In this document: positions 61,684 through 64,000 of the stretch, in pieces
How the letters are laid out: each line of letters starts with the position of its first letter
Numbering within the stretch: position 1 is the first letter of the stretch
Assembly (NCBI RefSeq): GCF_003121485.1
Contig: NZ_QAVX01000001.1
Location: 496,001 to 560,000 of the forward strand
DNA: 64,000 nucleotides
Origin: Dyella sp. C11
GTDB lineage: Bacteria > Pseudomonadota > Gammaproteobacteria > Xanthomonadales > Rhodanobacteraceae
Direction: 5' to 3'
Program-made: the position numbers and the translations under genes
The notes under the pieces: generated by a model
What the model saw: the letters and a program-made list of their open reading frames with translations, nothing else
Databases searched by the model: none
What the model was told of the DNA's origin: nothing

Positions 61684-62286
61684 ATGCAGAAGATCATCGT
61701 GATGACCGGACTGGCAGTCTCCCTCTTCGTCGCCTCGACCTTGCCCGCCGCAGCGGCCGGCCGTTTCGCAGCACGCGGCATGCTGGCGCAAGCCAATGGC
61801 GGCACCGTGAGCGAGCACGTCGCAGGATTCCGCGGTCCCCGTGGCGCCGAAGGCGTCCATGGCCGCCGCACCATGACGGACGGCCAGGGCAACGCCGCCA
61901 CGGCCAGTGCAGGTGCATGGCGTGGACCCCTTGGCGGCACGGCGGCCCGGGCGGGGGAAACCAGCCGCAGCAGCGACGGTTCTTGGCAACATCAATCGGG
62001 CTTTGCGGCGAACGGACCGAACGGCGGCAGCGTGCGCAGCTCCGGCAGTGCCAGCGGCAATGGCCAGGGTGATGCGAGTTTCCAGCGCCAGACCACGGCC
62101 AGCGGAACACGCGGCACCTACGATGGCACCACCAGCGGCGCGACGGGCCAGGGCGTGACGCATACGACCCAGGCGACGGGGAAGAACGGCGACACCTATG
62201 ATGGCCAGACCACGGTGAGCAAGAACGGCGTGACCCATTCCGGCAGTTGCACCAACGCCAGTGGGCAGTCGATCACGTGTCCGTAA
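61684..62286 (+). CDS. exported Gly/Ser/Thr-rich repetitive protein
   Basis: The protein has 200 residues. It has a clear signal peptide (IIVMTGLAVSLFVASTLPAA). The mature chain is Gly-, Ser- and Thr-rich with irregular repeats like GSASGNGQG and GTRGTYDGTTSGATGQGVT, and two cysteines near the end (SGSCTNASGQSITCP). It has no enzymatic motif. The repeats recall secreted low-complexity or surface proteins; I do not know its function. GGAGAACACC precedes the ATG at 61684. It is divergent from the two-component system, which may control it. An in-frame extension upstream exists but has no ribosome site. Confidence 0.75.
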   Translation: MQKIIVMTGLAVSLFVASTLPAAAAGRFAARGMLAQANGGTVSEHVAGFRGPRGAEGVHGRRTMTDGQGNAATASAGAWRGPLGGTAARAGETSRSSDGSWQHQSGFAANGPNGGSVRSSGSASGNGQGDASFQRQTTASGTRGTYDGTTSGATGQGVTHTTQATGKNGDTYDGQTTVSKNGVTHSGSCTNASGQSITCP

Positions 62287-62308
62287 GGCGCCCGGCGAGG
62301 AGATGGCC

Positions 62309-63133
62309 ATGAAGGTTTGCCGTGGGTTGTTCACCTGCCTGCTTTTGCTATGCGGCCTGGGTGCCGTCCATGCGATGGATGTGCGGCATGACGTGCCTTA
62401 TGGGGCGGCACCGCAACAGCGTATGGACGTCTATCTTCCGTCGCAGCCCCGCGCGGCTCCGGTCATCGTGATGGTGCACGGCGGCGCATGGATGATCGGC
62501 GACAAGTCGAACCGTGGCGTCGTGGAGCCCAAGGCAACGCACTGGACGCAGGCAGGCTATGTGTTCATTTCCATCGACTACCGCATGCTGCCGGAGGCCA
62601 ATCCGCTGGAGCAGGCCAACGACGTGGCGGATGCGCTGGCCTACGTGCAGAAGCACGCACGCGACTGGGGCGCCGATCCCTCGCGCGTGGTGTTGATGGG
62701 ACATTCCGCGGGAGCGCACCTGGTGGCGCTTCTGTCGGCATCGCCATCCATGGCTACCTCGCGTGGCGCCACGCGCTGGCTGGGCACGGTGTCGCTGGAT
62801 AGCGGCGCCATCGATGTGCCAGGCATCATGAATTCCCCGCATGCGCGTCTTTACGATCGCGCCTTCGGCAGCGATCCCGCGCAGTGGCGGCAAGCGTCGC
62901 CACTGGATCGCCTGGATCGCGACGGGTTGCCCATCCTGCTGGTGTGCTCCAGCAAGCGGATGGAATCGTGTCCGCACAACCGTTCCTATGCGGCAAAGGC
63001 GCAGACGTTGGGTGTGCGGGCCAGCGTATTGCCCGAGCCACTGACGCACGGCGACATCAACGCGACGCTGGGCGAGCCCGGTGGCTACACCGATGCCGTG
63101 GATGCGTTCCTGCGCAGCCTGGGTCTTCCCTGA
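62309..63133 (+). CDS. exported alpha/beta hydrolase (carboxylesterase/HSL-like)
   Basis: The protein has 274 residues. It has a signal peptide (GLFTCLLLLCGLGAVHA). The oxyanion motif is HGGAW (57-61), and the nucleophile elbow is GHSAG with Ser133. A late acidic residue and the histidine in PLTHGDIN complete a typical triad. It is of the BD-FAE/esterase group, acting on short-chain or feruloyl-type esters, substrate unknown. GAGGAG lies 7 bases before ATG 62309. It follows the secreted repetitive protein by 22 bases, in a likely two-gene operon. Confidence 0.85.
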   Translation: MKVCRGLFTCLLLLCGLGAVHAMDVRHDVPYGAAPQQRMDVYLPSQPRAAPVIVMVHGGAWMIGDKSNRGVVEPKATHWTQAGYVFISIDYRMLPEANPLEQANDVADALAYVQKHARDWGADPSRVVLMGHSAGAHLVALLSASPSMATSRGATRWLGTVSLDSGAIDVPGIMNSPHARLYDRAFGSDPAQWRQASPLDRLDRDGLPILLVCSSKRMESCPHNRSYAAKAQTLGVRASVLPEPLTHGDINATLGEPGGYTDAVDAFLRSLGLP

Positions 63134-63143
63134 AACGGCGCGA

Positions 63144-63557
63144 TCAGCGCCGGTCCAGCGAGTATTTGCCCGGTCCCGCTATGCACAGCAGCAACAAGCC
63201 GCCGGCAATGCTGACGTTCTTGTAGAAGTTGATCATGGCTCCGATGCGCTCGGGGTCCACCATGTTCCAGAACTGGTGGCCGATGATCGCCGCCGCGAGC
63301 GTATACAACGCCAGCACGATGGCCAGCGGCCGCGTGTAGAAACCGACGGCAATGGCGATGCCGACGAAAAACTCCATGATCACGGCGATGGCCGCCGATA
63401 CCGCCGGCATGGGAACACCCACCGATCCCATGTACGCCACCGTGGACGAGAAGCTCAAGAGCTTGCTCCATCCGAAGATGACGAATAGGACCATCAGCAG
63501 AAGGCGGGCGAGAAGCAGCATGCCGTCCCTGCTGCCTGCCAGTAACGTATAACGCAT
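63144..63557 (-). CDS. DoxX-family membrane protein
   Basis: The protein has 137 residues with four membrane spans. Family signature: LLARLLLMVLFVIFGWSKLL and FFVGIAIAVGFYTRPLA, then AIIGHQFW and FYKNVSIAGGLLLLCIAG. DoxX proteins are linked to quinone-dependent thiol or redox homeostasis in the inner membrane, but single members are often of unknown role. It is convergent with the alpha/beta hydrolase, 10 bases apart, with a CGGCGC/GCGCCG hairpin spanning the junction. Confidence 0.87.
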   Translation of the reverse strand: MRYTLLAGSRDGMLLLARLLLMVLFVIFGWSKLLSFSSTVAYMGSVGVPMPAVSAAIAVIMEFFVGIAIAVGFYTRPLAIVLALYTLAAAIIGHQFWNMVDPERIGAMINFYKNVSIAGGLLLLCIAGPGKYSLDRR

Positions 63558-63689
63558 GGTCGTTCTCCCATGACTCTACGTGAGGCTCTGGGCACGCAGG
63601 CAACGGCCCGCGCGGATCGCGCCGGCAACAGCACGGTCGACCACACTATATGCCTGTAAGCGGCCAAGGGTGCAGCCGCATGTCGCGAT

Positions 63690-64000
63690 TCAGGCGTCTT
63701 CGGGAATGTCGCTCTTGTAACGATCGGCAGCGACACTAAGCGAAAGCTCGGGCGCCATGCGTCGGCGCGCTTCGTCGAAGCGGTTCCATTCGTCGATGTC
63801 GGGCAACGAAGGAATGGTGACGACCTCGCCCATGTCGTAGCCGGCGAGCGCGGCATCCACCATTTCGTCCACTTCCATGATCATGTGCGCGGGAATGGCA
63901 TCGAGTCCGCCGGACTGACCCCAGATCTCCGTGCGCGTCACACCCGGAAGCACGCATTGCACGCGAATGCCGCGCGCGGCCACTTCCTTGTTCAACGCGA
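63690..64000 (-). CDS. short-chain dehydrogenase/reductase, C-terminal part only
   Basis: The frame is open to the window end, so the N-terminal part, including the cofactor and YxxxK motifs, is missing. What is seen (ALNKEVAARGIRVQCVLPGV, then TRTEIWGQSGG) is the segment after the catalytic helix of SDR enzymes, where the P-G-x-x-x-T motif contacts NAD(P). It ends in SVAADRYKSDIPEDA. It is upstream of and codirectional with doxX, 132 bases away. The substrate cannot be judged. Confidence 0.82.
   Translation of the reverse strand, partial: ALNKEVAARGIRVQCVLPGVTRTEIWGQSGGLDAIPAHMIMEVDEMVDAALAGYDMGEVVTIPSLPDIDEWNRFDEARRRMAPELSLSVAADRYKSDIPEDA

Noticed and set aside
1-64000. tRNA, rRNA, transposase, integrase or toxin-antitoxin genes
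   Set aside because: I looked on both strands for typical motifs and found none that I could support.

Overview
The window comes from a GC-rich gammaproteobacterial chromosome, most likely a member of the Xanthomonadales in the Rhodanobacteraceae (Dyella/Rhodanobacter/Luteibacter-like). This placement is an inference. It rests on the paired aerobic ubiquinone hydroxylases (UbiH plus UbiI-like), large TonB-dependent receptors of the Xanthomonas/Caulobacter type, LacI-type operators of the TGACAAC(G/T)TTGTCA kind, and interspersed GTCATTCCCGC-type palindromes. No rRNA, tRNA, CRISPR array, insertion sequence or phage gene was seen, so this looks like chromosomal core with metabolic accessory blocks.

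Layout. 1-7.0 kb: 3' end of ubiH, ubiI-like, a periplasmic dienelactone-hydrolase-like protein, ispB (minus) divergent from an MFS transporter, and a DedA-rhodanese fusion. 7.1-17.4 kb: a complete high-affinity K+ system (kdpF-A-B, a small ORF, an outer-membrane porin, kdpC, kdpD, kdpE) preceded by a tiny extra membrane peptide. 17.6-26.3 kb: ssb, LysR/FAH-hydrolase divergon, NTF2-like protein, two convergent DNA glycosylases (AAG and Mug), TetR/aldo-keto reductase divergon, YihY membrane protein and gluconokinase. 26.4-37.9 kb (all minus): an alpha-/beta-mannoside utilisation locus with a TonB-dependent receptor, GH2 beta-mannosidase, GH125 and GH92 alpha-mannosidases, then a cytochrome c-fused sugar dehydrogenase. 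Two palindromic LacI-type operators bracket it.

38.2-44.4 kb: a FecI-type sigma factor, FecR-type anti-sigma factor, STN-domain TonB receptor and secreted PHP-family metallohydrolase, which looks like a cell-surface-signalling uptake unit. 44.7-59.5 kb: a periplasmic HAD phosphatase, a formylglycine-type sulfatase, a fused MFS/aminopropyltransferase-like protein whose catalytic acid motif is absent, a complete MoxR-DUF58-DUF4381-VWA-VWA/TPR-BatD operon, and an octaheme cytochrome c carrying HEAT-like and TPR repeats. I consider this last block the best candidate for an under-described system. 59.5-64 kb: an OmpR/EnvZ-like two-component pair divergent from a Gly/Ser/Thr-rich secreted protein, an alpha/beta hydrolase, DoxX, and the C-terminus of an SDR oxidoreductase.

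How genes may work together (inference). In the mannoside locus the receptor would bring oligosaccharides across the outer membrane, Tat- and Sec-exported exo-mannosidases would trim them, and the dehydrogenase would feed electrons to the respiratory chain. In the MoxR block the AAA ATPase with its VWA/BatD membrane partners would assemble or activate a client, with the co-located octaheme protein and sulfatase as the obvious candidates.
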